A stretch of 13,480 bases of DNA from an uncultured Oscillospiraceae bacterium. GTDB lineage: Bacteria > Bacillota > Clostridia > Oscillospirales > Acutalibacteraceae. Each line of letters starts with the position of its first letter. The first letter of the stretch is position 1. The position numbers were made by a program, and so were the translations under genes. The stretch is taken from positions 1 to 13,480 of the forward strand of contig UQVI01000029.1 in the NCBI GenBank assembly GCA_900544515.1. The letters run 5' to 3'. Positions 7,411 through 13,480 of the stretch are shown here, in pieces. The notes beneath the pieces are model-generated. The model ran no database searches. It was not told where the DNA came from and saw nothing but the letters and a program-made list of their open reading frames with translations.

Positions 7411-8612
7411 TATTCTTCTTTAATTCCTAAAATATCCGCAGAGTCGGATAAGTTTAGCGTTTCAACCTTTCTTAGATTCTTTTGTATAATATCATTTCGG
7501 TGATCGGCTTCATCAAGTGCTTTGCCGGCATCGTCAATTTTTTTGCGTGCCTTTGCAAGCAGGTCACCGAATTTTTCATACTGTGTCTTAGCTGCACCGA
7601 GTATTTTCCATACCTCGTTTGCTTTTTCGTTTATAGCTATTGTTCTGAAGCCCATAGCCAGTGAATTCAAAAGAGCAGTAATGGTTGAAGGACCTGCAAT
7701 CATAATTCCTTCAGCCTGGAGCTTTTCTGCAACACCGGTACGTGATGCCGTAATTTCAGCATAAAGTCCTTCTGTTGCAAGATACATAATAGCAAATGGC
7801 GTGGTTTCAGGTGAGCTTATGTACTGTTTTATCAGCTTAGCTTCATCCTTGATACGCGTCTCAAGTGCTTTCTTCGCTTTTTCAAGTGCCTCAGTATCTC
7901 CGATTTCAGCAGCAGCGGATAGCCTTGCATAGTCCTCCATAGGAAATTTGGAGTCAATCGGCAAGTAGGTAAAGGTGCTGTTTTCGCTGTTCGGTATTTT
8001 TACTGCAAATTCAACTCTTCCGTTGTATTTCGGATTTGTCTGAATATTGGTTTCATACATATTCGGAATGGTCTGGTCAAGTATATTTCCAAGCTGTACC
8101 TCTGCCCAAGTGCCCCTTGCTTTAACATTTGTAAGCACACGGTTGAGTCCTTTGACGTTATCCGTTACACCGCTTGAAAGCTCCTTCATTTCGCCGAGAC
8201 TTTTGTATACATTTGAAAGCTGTTCCGATACGGTTTTGAAGGATGCATTAAGCCTTTGATTCAGTGTTTCAGTCAGCTTTTCGTCAACAGTTTTTCGCAT
8301 AAGCTCCAGTTTTTCCTCATTGCTTTTCTGCATAGAGATGATAGCCTCTCCTGTAAGACGTGTTTGCTTTTCTGCATTTTCGTTCAGTGTTTCAATGAGC
8401 CTGATCTGTTGTTCATAATTTTTTTCGGTTAAGGACTGCATTTGCTTTGACAGATATTTCATCTGTTCATAGCTGTTCTTTGCATTGATATCCAGCTTTT
8501 GATGAATCAGCTCTGATGCGTTGTCTGCCTTAGGCTTTTTTATTAAAAGAATGATAAGTAAAATAATGATAATTGCACACAGTGCAATGAGTATGTAAGA
8601 TGTGAATTCCAT
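7410..8612 (-). CDS. rmuC: DNA recombination protein RmuC homologue
   Basis: RmuC family protein, a predicted membrane-anchored nuclease-fold protein linked in E. coli to limiting inversions at short inverted repeats. The 400 residues from ATG 8612 comprise a membrane helix (3-25), a long charged coiled-coil (~35-145), and the RmuC domain with GTWAEVQLGNILDQ (167-180), YLPIDSKFP (216-224) and TPFAIMYLATEGLYAE (271-286). The start is uncertain: ATG 8612 places the helix at the terminus, as in relatives. ATG 8624 has GGAAAGG too close upstream, and GTG 8660 would add 16 residues and overlap the stop of a possible leader ORF. The downstream acetyltransferase gene is coupled through TAATG. Confidence 0.92.
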   Translation of the reverse strand: MEFTSYILIALCAIIIILLIILLIKKPKADNASELIHQKLDINAKNSYEQMKYLSKQMQSLTEKNYEQQIRLIETLNENAEKQTRLTGEAIISMQKSNEEKLELMRKTVDEKLTETLNQRLNASFKTVSEQLSNVYKSLGEMKELSSGVTDNVKGLNRVLTNVKARGTWAEVQLGNILDQTIPNMYETNIQTNPKYNGRVEFAVKIPNSENSTFTYLPIDSKFPMEDYARLSAAAEIGDTEALEKAKKALETRIKDEAKLIKQYISSPETTPFAIMYLATEGLYAEITASRTGVAEKLQAEGIMIAGPSTITALLNSLAMGFRTIAINEKANEVWKILGAAKTQYEKFGDLLAKARKKIDDAGKALDEADHRNDIIQKNLRKVETLNLSDSADILGIKEE

Positions 8613-8651
8613 AATAATTCCCATAGCCTTTCCGACTACAAATAGTTCATT

Positions 8652-8770
8652 AAAAATCACTGATACGCTTTGCTGTAGCCGGACAAGGCGTAAAATGGGA
8701 ATTTAGCCATATCAAAATTATGCCGTAGGCAAATTTTGATGGCAATATAATTTGATATAGTGTGATTTTT
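8652..8770 (-). repeat. Candidate 119-bp inverted-repeat-bounded element in the rmuC leader
   Basis: AAAAATCAC (8652-8660) and its exact complement GTGATTTTT (8762-8770) bound a 119-bp stretch with more internal symmetry. One imperfect hairpin (8706-8724 with 8728-8743, apex GTA, two small bulges) fills the middle. No target-site duplication is evident at the ends. It could be a small non-autonomous element or a structured leader RNA. Only one copy is in this window, so repetition is not shown. Confidence 0.35.
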
Positions 8771-8773
8771 CAC
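8657..8773 (-). CDS. Possible 38-residue leader peptide or small protein
   Basis: GTG 8773 opens a 38-codon frame beginning MKNHTISNYIAIK and ending SGYSKAYQ. A strong ribosome site AAAGGAG (8781-8787) lies 7 bases upstream, only a few bases from the predicted transcription start of the rmuC message. Its TGA overlaps a GTG that begins the longest rmuC frame (GTGA), an arrangement typical of coupled translation. The GTG lies within a perfect 12-bp hairpin, so initiation may be structure-controlled. I recognise no domain. The peptide is basic and Tyr-rich, without a convincing membrane segment. It may be fortuitous coding inside a structured element; the case rests on promoter, ribosome site and overlap together. 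Confidence 0.4.
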   Translation of the reverse strand: MKNHTISNYIAIKICLRHNFDMAKFPFYALSGYSKAYQ

Positions 8774-8781
8774 ACTATATC
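8754..8781 (-). promoter_or_regulatory. Perfect 12-bp 5'-leader hairpin of the rmuC transcript
   Basis: GATATAGTGTGA (8754-8765) pairs perfectly with 8770-8781 around a 4-base loop. In the minus-strand RNA it starts at the last G of the GGAG ribosome site and buries the GTG at 8771-8773. It is about 7 bases from the predicted 5' end. No U-run follows, so it is not a terminator. A 5' stabilising stem or a translation gate are both reasonable. Confidence 0.6.
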
Positions 8782-8794
8782 TCCTTTGCTTTCT

Positions 8795-8823
8795 ATTTTA
8801 TCATATATTTTTATTTATAACAA
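8795..8823 (-). promoter_or_regulatory. Promoter of the rmuC operon
   Basis: The minus strand has TTGTTA (8818-8823), a 17-base spacer and TAAAAT (8795-8800), with TG one base before the -10 (extended -10). The predicted start near 8788 leaves only a few bases before AAAGGAG. It fits a housekeeping sigma factor. Confidence 0.6.
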
Positions 8824-8858
8824 TATTTAAAGACACTTTCAATTTCCTGATGTTTTAG

Positions 8859-8887
8859 TTGATTAAAATACTTTAATGTGCTAAAAT
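8859..8887 (+). promoter_or_regulatory. Promoter of hisC
   Basis: TTGATT (8859-8864), a 17-base spacer and TAAAAT (8882-8887), with an extended -10 TG one base before. The predicted start near 8894 falls at the ribosome site AGAGG (8894-8898), giving an untranslated leader of about 13 bases. It is divergent from the rmuC promoter, with 35 bases between the two -35 boxes. Confidence 0.6.
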
Positions 8888-8906
8888 ATCCGAAGAGGTA
8901 ACGACT

Positions 8907-9965
8907 ATGGAAAATTTATGGACAAAAAATTTAAGAGATATTGATCCCTATGTTCCCGGTGAGCAGAGCAGTGAAAAGGATATCGTTAAAATAAATGCAA
9001 ACGAAAATCCTTATCCGCCGTCACCGAAGGTATTTGAGGCAATTGAAAAATTTAACGCATCATCACTCAGATTCTATCCAAACGCCAATGCCACACCACT
9101 CAAACAGGCACTTGCAGATTACTATAATGTGGATATAAAAAATGTGTTTTTAGGCAATGGCTCCGATGATGTTATTGCGATTGCTTTTCAGGCCCTGTTC
9201 AACAGTGATTTGCCGATTGCTTATCCGGATTTGACTTATAGTTTTTATCCTGTATGGTGCTCACTTTTTAACATCCCTTATAAGAATTACCCTGTAGGTG
9301 ATGATTTCAGAATTAATGTTGAGGATTATAAGGAAAAAAACGGCGGAGTGGTTATTCCGAATCCAAATGCCCCCACCTCCTTAGGTGAGGGAACAGCGTT
9401 TGTTGAAAAGCTGATGGAATATAATCAGGACAGTGTTGTGATTATTGATGAGGCTTATGTGGATTTCGGCGGAGTATCGTCAGTAGAACTGACAAAGAAA
9501 TATGAAAATCTGCTTGTAACAGGTACATTTTCAAAATCACGTTCTCTTGCAGGACTGAGAATAGGCTTTGCTATTGGCAGTGAAAAACTGATTTCAGTTC
9601 TGGAGGCGGTCAAGAATTCATATAATTCTTATACGATAGATTCCGTATCCATTGCAGCAGGTGTAGCAAGTGTTTTTGATCATGAATATTTTACTGAAAC
9701 CTGTAATAAGATTATAAAGACACGTACTCGTGTTACGGATGAGCTCAGGGCACTTGGATTTAAGGTGCTTGATTCACAGACGAATTTCCTTTTTGCAACT
9801 AAGGATGATTTGTCAATGAAGGATATGTTTGAATATCTTAAGACCAAAAAAGTATACATCCGTTATTTCTCTGTGCCGAGAATTGAAAATTATGTTCGTA
9901 TATCCATTGGTACGGATGATGAAATGGATATCTTTCTTAAAGAAGTAAAGGAGTACTTAAAATGA
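8907..9965 (+). CDS. hisC: Histidinol-phosphate aminotransferase (HisC-type, PLP fold type I)
   Basis: PLP-dependent aminotransferase converting imidazole-acetol phosphate and glutamate to histidinol phosphate; relatives can also act on aromatic 2-oxo acids. The 352 residues match HisC length. Seen: INANENPYPPSP (28-39), typical of the HisC N-terminus; NPNAPT (152-157) with PLP-contacting N154; IDEAYVDF with D181 and Y184; the Schiff-base lysine K210 in FSKSRSLAGLRIGF; and the carboxylate-binding arginine R331 in NYVRISIG. All catalytic residues are present. It stands apart from other his genes here, so it may be the cell's only HisC placed outside the operon or a paralogue with altered substrate. 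Its TGA overlaps the next ATG (ATGA). Confidence 0.88.
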   Translation: MENLWTKNLRDIDPYVPGEQSSEKDIVKINANENPYPPSPKVFEAIEKFNASSLRFYPNANATPLKQALADYYNVDIKNVFLGNGSDDVIAIAFQALFNSDLPIAYPDLTYSFYPVWCSLFNIPYKNYPVGDDFRINVEDYKEKNGGVVIPNPNAPTSLGEGTAFVEKLMEYNQDSVVIIDEAYVDFGGVSSVELTKKYENLLVTGTFSKSRSLAGLRIGFAIGSEKLISVLEAVKNSYNSYTIDSVSIAAGVASVFDHEYFTETCNKIIKTRTRVTDELRALGFKVLDSQTNFLFATKDDLSMKDMFEYLKTKKVYIRYFSVPRIENYVRISIGTDDEMDIFLKEVKEYLK

Positions 9966-10399
9966 ATTCAGCAAAAAGAGCGGCAATGATATTTCTCGGC
10001 GCTATTAATATAATGACTCTGGCAGCAGGTGTTATAACGGAGCTTACAATGGCTCTCGGTAAGGATGTAACCTCAATCATTCCAATAACAGCCGAGTTGA
10101 CAGTGAATCAGATTTTACTTCTGAATTTTTCTGTTGTCATTGCCATAATGATGCTTATAAGCATTGTTACAACATACCTTGCAACAGATGTTTCATATTC
10201 GCCTAAGGAAATCATATCAAACTGTGCAGGAATATTTATGGTCATACCTATACTCGTTTTTCTTGCAGCAGTATTCAATGCAATCAATGCATCGATAACA
10301 GCGGATAAGCTTTGGATTGTCCTCAGCGGAATTTTTTATATTGTTGTTAATATGGTGAATTTCGGTTGTATTCTGACTATAAAAGAGGATGCAGAGTAA
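9962..10399 (+). CDS. Small four-helix membrane protein, unknown function
   Basis: I do not recognise a family. The 145 residues have about four hydrophobic helices (roughly 8-30, 50-72, 88-110, 117-140), a basic N-terminus (NSAKR) and an acidic C-terminus (KEDAE), suggesting a cytoplasmic N-terminus and even helix number. There is no signal peptidase site, no Cys pairs and no obvious charged transport residues within the helices. ATG 9962 overlaps the hisC stop as ATGA and has AAAGGAG (9947-9953) 8 bases upstream, inside hisC. It is thus efficiently translated and tied to hisC expression. A terminator follows 21 bases after its stop, so these two genes form the whole operon. Confidence 0.8.
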   Translation: MNSAKRAAMIFLGAINIMTLAAGVITELTMALGKDVTSIIPITAELTVNQILLLNFSVVIAIMMLISIVTTYLATDVSYSPKEIISNCAGIFMVIPILVFLAAVFNAINASITADKLWIVLSGIFYIVVNMVNFGCILTIKEDAE

Positions 10400-10420
10400 T
10401 CATTCATATAAAAATATATA

Positions 10421-10455
10421 ACGGACGATACCTAGATGGTATCGTCCGTATTTTT
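10421..10455. terminator. Bidirectional intrinsic terminator after the hisC operon
   Basis: A perfect 12-bp GC-rich stem (10421-10432 with 10438-10449), 5-base loop TAGAT, followed by A and TTTTT on the + strand. AAAAATATATA before it provides a usable U-rich tract for the minus strand. It separates the convergent hisC operon and nanA. Confidence 0.9.
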
Positions 10456-10473
10456 GTGATAAAGTTTTATGAA

Positions 10474-11373
10474 TTATAATTCGCTTACGTATTGATTGAT
10501 TTTATCTGCAATAGGCTTTGCCTCTTCAGGCATTACAGGGAGGAAAGGACTTCTTGGCTGACCGCAGTCGATACCGAATCTCATGGATATAACCTGTTTT
10601 GCAGCCCCGTAAAGAGATTTGCAGGAAAGCAAATCAAAAATACATTCATTGATTTTAAACTGTAATGCTTTTGCTTCTTCAATCTTATTCTCATTAACAA
10701 GCTTATCAAGTGCCACAAAGAGCTCAGGCATACAGCCGTATGTTCCGCCGATTCCGGCATCAGCACCCATAAGCCTTCCACCTACAAACTGTTCATCTGA
10801 TCCGTTGAAGATCATGAAATTATCACCGGCTGCCTGACGATATCTCTCCATAAGATATACAGGTTCAGCAGAGTTCTTTACACCTATGATTTTTTCATTT
10901 TTTGATAACTCTGCAAGCATATCCGGTGAAAGGTTAAAGCCTGTAAGCTGCGGAATGTTATAAATAATAAACGGAACATTTGTTGCCTCAACAATAGATT
11001 CCCAGTGAAGCTTTACACTTTCAGCAGGCAAATGGTAATATACACAAGGAACAGCACTGATTGCATCCGCACCGATACTTTCTGCATGCTTTGCAAGTTC
11101 TATACTTTCCTTAGTTGAAGCACAGCCAACATGGACGATTACGGTAAAATCATCACCGGCTGCATCTGCTACAGCCTTAGCAACCTGTTTTCTTTCCTCC
11201 ATTGAAAGTAAAAAGCCTTCGCCTGTTGAACCGCATGCATATACACCCTTGACACCAAGTGATTTGTATACCTTTACAAGCTCTTTGATTTTACTTTCAT
11301 CAATATTATCATTTTTATCATATATTGCATTCAGTGCACAAAAAACGCCGCGAAACTTATTTAAATCTGTCAT
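10474..11373 (-). CDS. nanA: N-acetylneuraminate lyase
   Basis: Class I aldolase that splits N-acetylneuraminate (sialic acid) into N-acetylmannosamine and pyruvate in the cytoplasm. The 299-residue TIM barrel of the DapA/NanA superfamily has pyruvate-binding GSTGEG (48-53; S49, T50), YNIPQLTG with Tyr138, and Schiff-base Lys166 in GVKNSAEP. Tyr138 and Lys166 correspond to E. coli Tyr137 and Lys165. GSDEQFVGGRLMGADAGIGG is the lyase version of that strand and favours NanA over dihydrodipicolinate synthase, as does the nanE neighbour. The start has AGGAGGA (11379-11385) 5 bases upstream. It is transcribed divergently from nanE. Confidence 0.93.
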   Translation of the reverse strand: MTDLNKFRGVFCALNAIYDKNDNIDESKIKELVKVYKSLGVKGVYACGSTGEGFLLSMEERKQVAKAVADAAGDDFTVIVHVGCASTKESIELAKHAESIGADAISAVPCVYYHLPAESVKLHWESIVEATNVPFIIYNIPQLTGFNLSPDMLAELSKNEKIIGVKNSAEPVYLMERYRQAAGDNFMIFNGSDEQFVGGRLMGADAGIGGTYGCMPELFVALDKLVNENKIEEAKALQFKINECIFDLLSCKSLYGAAKQVISMRFGIDCGQPRSPFLPVMPEEAKPIADKINQYVSEL

Positions 11374-11394
11374 AATAAAATCCTCCTGTATTTC

Positions 11395-11423
11395 ATTGTA
11401 GCATAATATATTTTGTTATTCAA
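11395..11423 (-). promoter_or_regulatory. Promoter of nanA
   Basis: On the minus strand TTGAAT (11418-11423), a 17-base spacer and TACAAT (11395-11400), with extended -10 TG one base before. Its -35 touches the -35 of the divergent nanE promoter without a gap. Confidence 0.65.
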
Positions 11424-11452
11424 TAGACATTATTAAATAAATATGTTATAAT
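11424..11452 (+). promoter_or_regulatory. Promoter of nanE
   Basis: TAGACA (11424-11429), a 17-base spacer and a perfect TATAAT (11447-11452) with extended -10 TG one base before. The spacer contains the short palindrome TTATTAAATAA (11430-11440), a possible repressor half-site pair. The shared layout means a single bound protein could control nanA and nanE together. Confidence 0.68.
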
Positions 11453-11481
11453 TTTTTCACTGAATAAATTGAGGTGGAATT

Positions 11482-12168
11482 ATGACGAACAAAGAAATAC
11501 TTGAACAGATTAAAGGCGGACTTATTGTTTCCTGTCAAGCACTTGAAACAGAACCATTATATGACAGTTATATTATGTCAAAAATGGCTTGGGCAGCATA
11601 TCTTGGCGGTGCAGTCGGAATCAGAGCCAATACAGTTGTAGATATTAAAGCAATCAAGGAAAAGGTTAACCTTCCTGTAATAGGTATTATAAAACAGGTT
11701 TATGATGACAGTGATGTCTATATCACTCCTACGATGAAGGAGGTTGACGCTCTTGTTGCAATCGGCTGTGAAATTATTGCCGTTGACGCAACTGACAGAC
11801 CCAGACCAAACGGCGTTACCTTTGAGGAGTTCTTTACTGAGGTAAGGGCAAAATATCCGGATCAACTTTTTATGGCAGACACAAGCTGCTTTGAAGAGGG
11901 AAAAAAGGCAGAGGAACTGGGTATGGATCTTATCGGCACAACAATGGCAGGCTATACGCCATATACAAAGGGTACACCTCTTCCTGATTTTAAATTGATG
12001 GAGAGATATGTCAAGGAACTGCATTCTCCTATTATTGCTGAGGGTGGCATCTGGGTTCCTGAACAGCTTAAGCAGGCCATTGATACCGGTGTTCACGCTG
12101 CTGTTGTAGGCACTGCGATTACACGTCCGATGGATATAACAAAGCATTTTATTGCAGCATTAAAATAA
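11482..12168 (+). CDS. nanE: N-acetylmannosamine-6-phosphate 2-epimerase
   Basis: Converts ManNAc-6-phosphate to GlcNAc-6-phosphate, the step that brings sialic acid carbon into amino sugar catabolism. A 228-residue TIM barrel with the NanE signatures: LIVSCQALETEPLY (14-27), GAVGIRAN (43-50), IGIIKQVY with probable catalytic Lys71, DATDRPRP (102-109), ADTSCFEEG (132-140), and IIAEGGIW with probable catalytic Glu187. Lengths and motifs are complete. The ribosome site GAGGTGG (11471-11477) is 4 bases before the ATG. It pairs functionally with nanA across the control region; the ManNAc kinase and a sialic acid transporter are not in this window. Confidence 0.95.
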   Translation: MTNKEILEQIKGGLIVSCQALETEPLYDSYIMSKMAWAAYLGGAVGIRANTVVDIKAIKEKVNLPVIGIIKQVYDDSDVYITPTMKEVDALVAIGCEIIAVDATDRPRPNGVTFEEFFTEVRAKYPDQLFMADTSCFEEGKKAEELGMDLIGTTMAGYTPYTKGTPLPDFKLMERYVKELHSPIIAEGGIWVPEQLKQAIDTGVHAAVVGTAITRPMDITKHFIAALK

Positions 12169-12172
12169 ACAG

Positions 12173-12213
12173 AAAGGCTGATTGATGTATAGGTTACATC
12201 AATCAGCCTTTTT
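12173..12213. terminator. Bidirectional terminator between nanE and the thioredoxin reductase gene
   Basis: A perfect 17-bp stem AAAGGCTGATTGATGTA (12173-12189) with 12195-12211, 5-base loop TAGGT, followed by further T on the + strand. The A-rich foot gives a U-run for the minus strand. It abuts the TAA of the convergent reductase gene at 12212-12214. Confidence 0.92.
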
Positions 12214-13093
12214 ATATAGTCTCCAGTATTCCTTTTGATACAATTGCACCGTCAGCCACAGCTGTAACAATTTGTCTGCAGTTTTTACTTCTAATATCTC
12301 CGACAGCAAATACTTTATGAAGACTGGTACGGCAATATTCATCTGTTATGATATATCCCTGCGTGTCCAGTCTGACTTTTCCACGAACAAGCTCGTTCTG
12401 AGGATTTTGGCCGATTGAAACAAAGGCACCATCAACGGCAAGCTCACGTCCGCTGTTCAGAATTAGTGATTTCAGCCTTTTATCACCTTTGAATTCCTTT
12501 ACCTCATCATTGAACAGCAGGTGTGTGTTCGGCATCCTGAAAAATTTATCCTGAAGTATTTTGGAACCTTTTAACTTGTCGCGACGGTGTATCAATGTAA
12601 CACTGCTGCATATGGATGAAAGATAAATTGAATCCTCCAGAGCTGTGTCGCCGCCGCCGATTACAGCCACCTTTCTGTTTTTGAAAAAATTACCGTCGCA
12701 CAGTGCGCAGTAGGATATGCCTTTTCCGTTTAGCTCTTTTTCTTTTTTTACTCCAAGAGTTTTGTGGACTGTTCCCATTGCAAGAACTATAATTCCTGTT
12801 TTGATGCTTTTAAAATTTTTTAATCGAACGGTCTGACTATCAATGGCTGAAACCTCGCCCTCTATAAAGTCAGTTCCAAGCCATTTGGCGTGCTTGTAAA
12901 ATCTGTCGGCAAGTGCATCTCCCGTGATTGAAGGAAAGCCGAGATAGTTTTCAACACTTCCTGTAAGAAGAATCTGGCCGCCTGAAAAGCTCTGCTTTTC
13001 AATTATGGCAACGTTCATACCTGCTCTCCTGAGGTAGACAGCGGCAGACAATCCTGCAGGTCCTGCACCTATAATTACTACATCATAGTCCAT
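12212..13093 (-). CDS. trxB: Thioredoxin reductase (FAD, pyridine nucleotide-disulfide type)
   Basis: Flavoenzyme that passes reducing power to thioredoxin. The 293 residues are slightly short for the ~310-320 usual in TrxB. Seen: FAD-binding IIGAGPAGLSAA (7-18); GGQI (38-41); redox pair C129-A-L-C132 in SYCALCDG, where CATC is common; NADPH-site GGGDTALED (146-154) and HRRDKLK (169-175), supporting NAD(P)H rather than ferredoxin as donor; and C-terminal FAVGDIR closing the FAD site. The ATG overlaps the stop of the upstream thioredoxin gene by one base (TAATG), so the pair is made together and this is very probably its dedicated reductase. Confidence 0.92.
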   Translation of the reverse strand: MDYDVVIIGAGPAGLSAAVYLRRAGMNVAIIEKQSFSGGQILLTGSVENYLGFPSITGDALADRFYKHAKWLGTDFIEGEVSAIDSQTVRLKNFKSIKTGIIVLAMGTVHKTLGVKKEKELNGKGISYCALCDGNFFKNRKVAVIGGGDTALEDSIYLSSICSSVTLIHRRDKLKGSKILQDKFFRMPNTHLLFNDEVKEFKGDKRLKSLILNSGRELAVDGAFVSIGQNPQNELVRGKVRLDTQGYIITDEYCRTSLHKVFAVGDIRSKNCRQIVTAVADGAIVSKGILETI

Positions 13094-13398
13094 TATAAAT
13101 TCAGATTCTCCAGTATTTCGTTTTTATTGATAAAGCCGATTGTCCTGTTGATTTCCCTGCCGTTTTTTACGTACATAAGCGTAGGTACAGCCATAACTCC
13201 GTATTCGTCTGCAAGCTGTGAATTCTCATTTACATTAAGCTTGCAGATTTTTAATTTGTCCTTGTACGATTTACCGAGATCGTCCAAAACAGGGGAGAGC
13301 ATCTTGCAGGGCATACAGGTGTCGGAGTAGAAATCCAGAACAACCGGAATATCCGACTCAAACACTTCCTGCCTGATATTTTTATCATTTATATTCAT
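13093..13398 (-). CDS. trxA: Thioredoxin with variant CMPC active site
   Basis: Cytoplasmic dithiol-disulfide carrier of 101 residues. The fold markers are present: strand VVLDFYSD (19-26), active site T-C28-M-P-C31-K, cis-proline P72 in GVMAVPTL, and a closing helix. The canonical WCGPC is replaced by TCMPC, so both the tryptophan and the glycine are lost, which in this family shifts redox potential and partner choice. C52 is an extra cysteine. The start has GAGGTG 6 bases upstream. The gene for the reductase follows with a one-base overlap. The symbol is by family; the genome may hold another classical TrxA. Confidence 0.9.
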   Translation of the reverse strand: MNINDKNIRQEVFESDIPVVLDFYSDTCMPCKMLSPVLDDLGKSYKDKLKICKLNVNENSQLADEYGVMAVPTLMYVKNGREINRTIGFINKNEILENLNL

Positions 13399-13440
13399 AC
13401 AAACACCTCATCTTTTTTGTTAGTATTTGTATGGTTGGAT

Positions 13441-13469
13441 ATTTTATGCAGAAAATAAATATATTGTAA
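13441..13469 (-). promoter_or_regulatory. Candidate promoter of the thioredoxin operon
   Basis: On the minus strand TAAAAT (13441-13446) with TTACAA (13464-13469) at 17 bases. The -10 is good but the -35 matches consensus at only three positions. It would give a leader of about 35 bases. Confidence 0.35.
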
Positions 13470-13480
13470 TTTATGAATGT

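Noticed and set aside
8754..8781. Perfect hairpin ahead of rmuC as an intrinsic terminator
   Set aside because: Neither strand has a U-run directly after the stem, and it lies just downstream of a promoter on the minus strand.
10474..11373. Dihydrodipicolinate synthase (dapA) as the identity of the aldolase
   Set aside because: The GSDEQFVGGRLMGADAGIGG strand, YNIPQLTG motif and the adjoining nanE fit N-acetylneuraminate lyase better.
11578..12147. 189-codon open frame antisense to nanE
   Set aside because: It lies wholly inside nanE on the other strand, has a Cys/His/Asn-rich composition typical of a reverse frame, and nanE has complete family motifs.
12212..13093. Ferredoxin-dependent flavin thioredoxin reductase as seen in some Clostridia
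   Set aside because: GGGDTALED and HRR are present, which fits NAD(P)H binding.

Overview
The window looks like one end of a contig from a low-GC, gut-type Firmicute, most likely a Ruminococcus or Oscillospiraceae relative. This placement is inferred from gene content: a secreted protease with BspA-like leucine-rich repeats and a type I dockerin, a Na+-pumping decarboxylase, sialic acid catabolism, and AT-rich extended -10 promoters. No rRNA, tRNA, CRISPR array or transposase is visible. The first 25 bases are not genomic. They match the Nextera transposase adapter, so the true sequence starts at about base 26 and anything upstream is lost.

Layout. (1) Bases 54-1747, + strand: gamma and beta membrane subunits of a sodium-translocating decarboxylase. 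The carboxyltransferase and biotin-carrier genes are not in the window. (2) 1807-3984, +: PcrA/UvrD helicase, closed by a strong bidirectional terminator. (3) 4055-6901, -: a 948-residue secreted subtilisin-like protease with propeptide, LRRs, Cys-pair repeats and dockerin. (4) 6994-8612, -: rmuC coupled to a GNAT acetyltransferase gene. Their transcript appears to start with a hairpin leader and a possible 38-codon ORF (8657-8773). (5) 8907-10399, +: hisC coupled to a small four-helix membrane protein, with a terminator. (6) 10474-12168: nanA (-) and nanE (+), divergent from a shared 108-bp control region whose two -35 boxes abut. (7) 12212-13398, -: thioredoxin (CMPC active site) coupled to thioredoxin reductase (CALC active site).

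How the genes work together. NanA and NanE are two steps of sialic acid use: Neu5Ac to ManNAc plus pyruvate, and ManNAc-6-P to GlcNAc-6-P. The kinase and transporter are not here. The thioredoxin and reductase form a self-contained disulfide-reducing pair. The decarboxylase subunits would couple decarboxylation of a carboxyacid or acyl-CoA to Na+ export. The protease is the accessory-looking gene of the region, and by eye it is more AT-rich than its neighbours.

The least explained part is the leader of rmuC. It has a good promoter, a ribosome site almost at the 5' end, a perfect 12-bp hairpin that hides the GTG start, a 38-codon ORF, and a GTGA stop/start overlap with the longest form of rmuC. 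The same 119 bp is bounded by a 9-bp inverted repeat, so it may instead be a dispersed MITE-like element.
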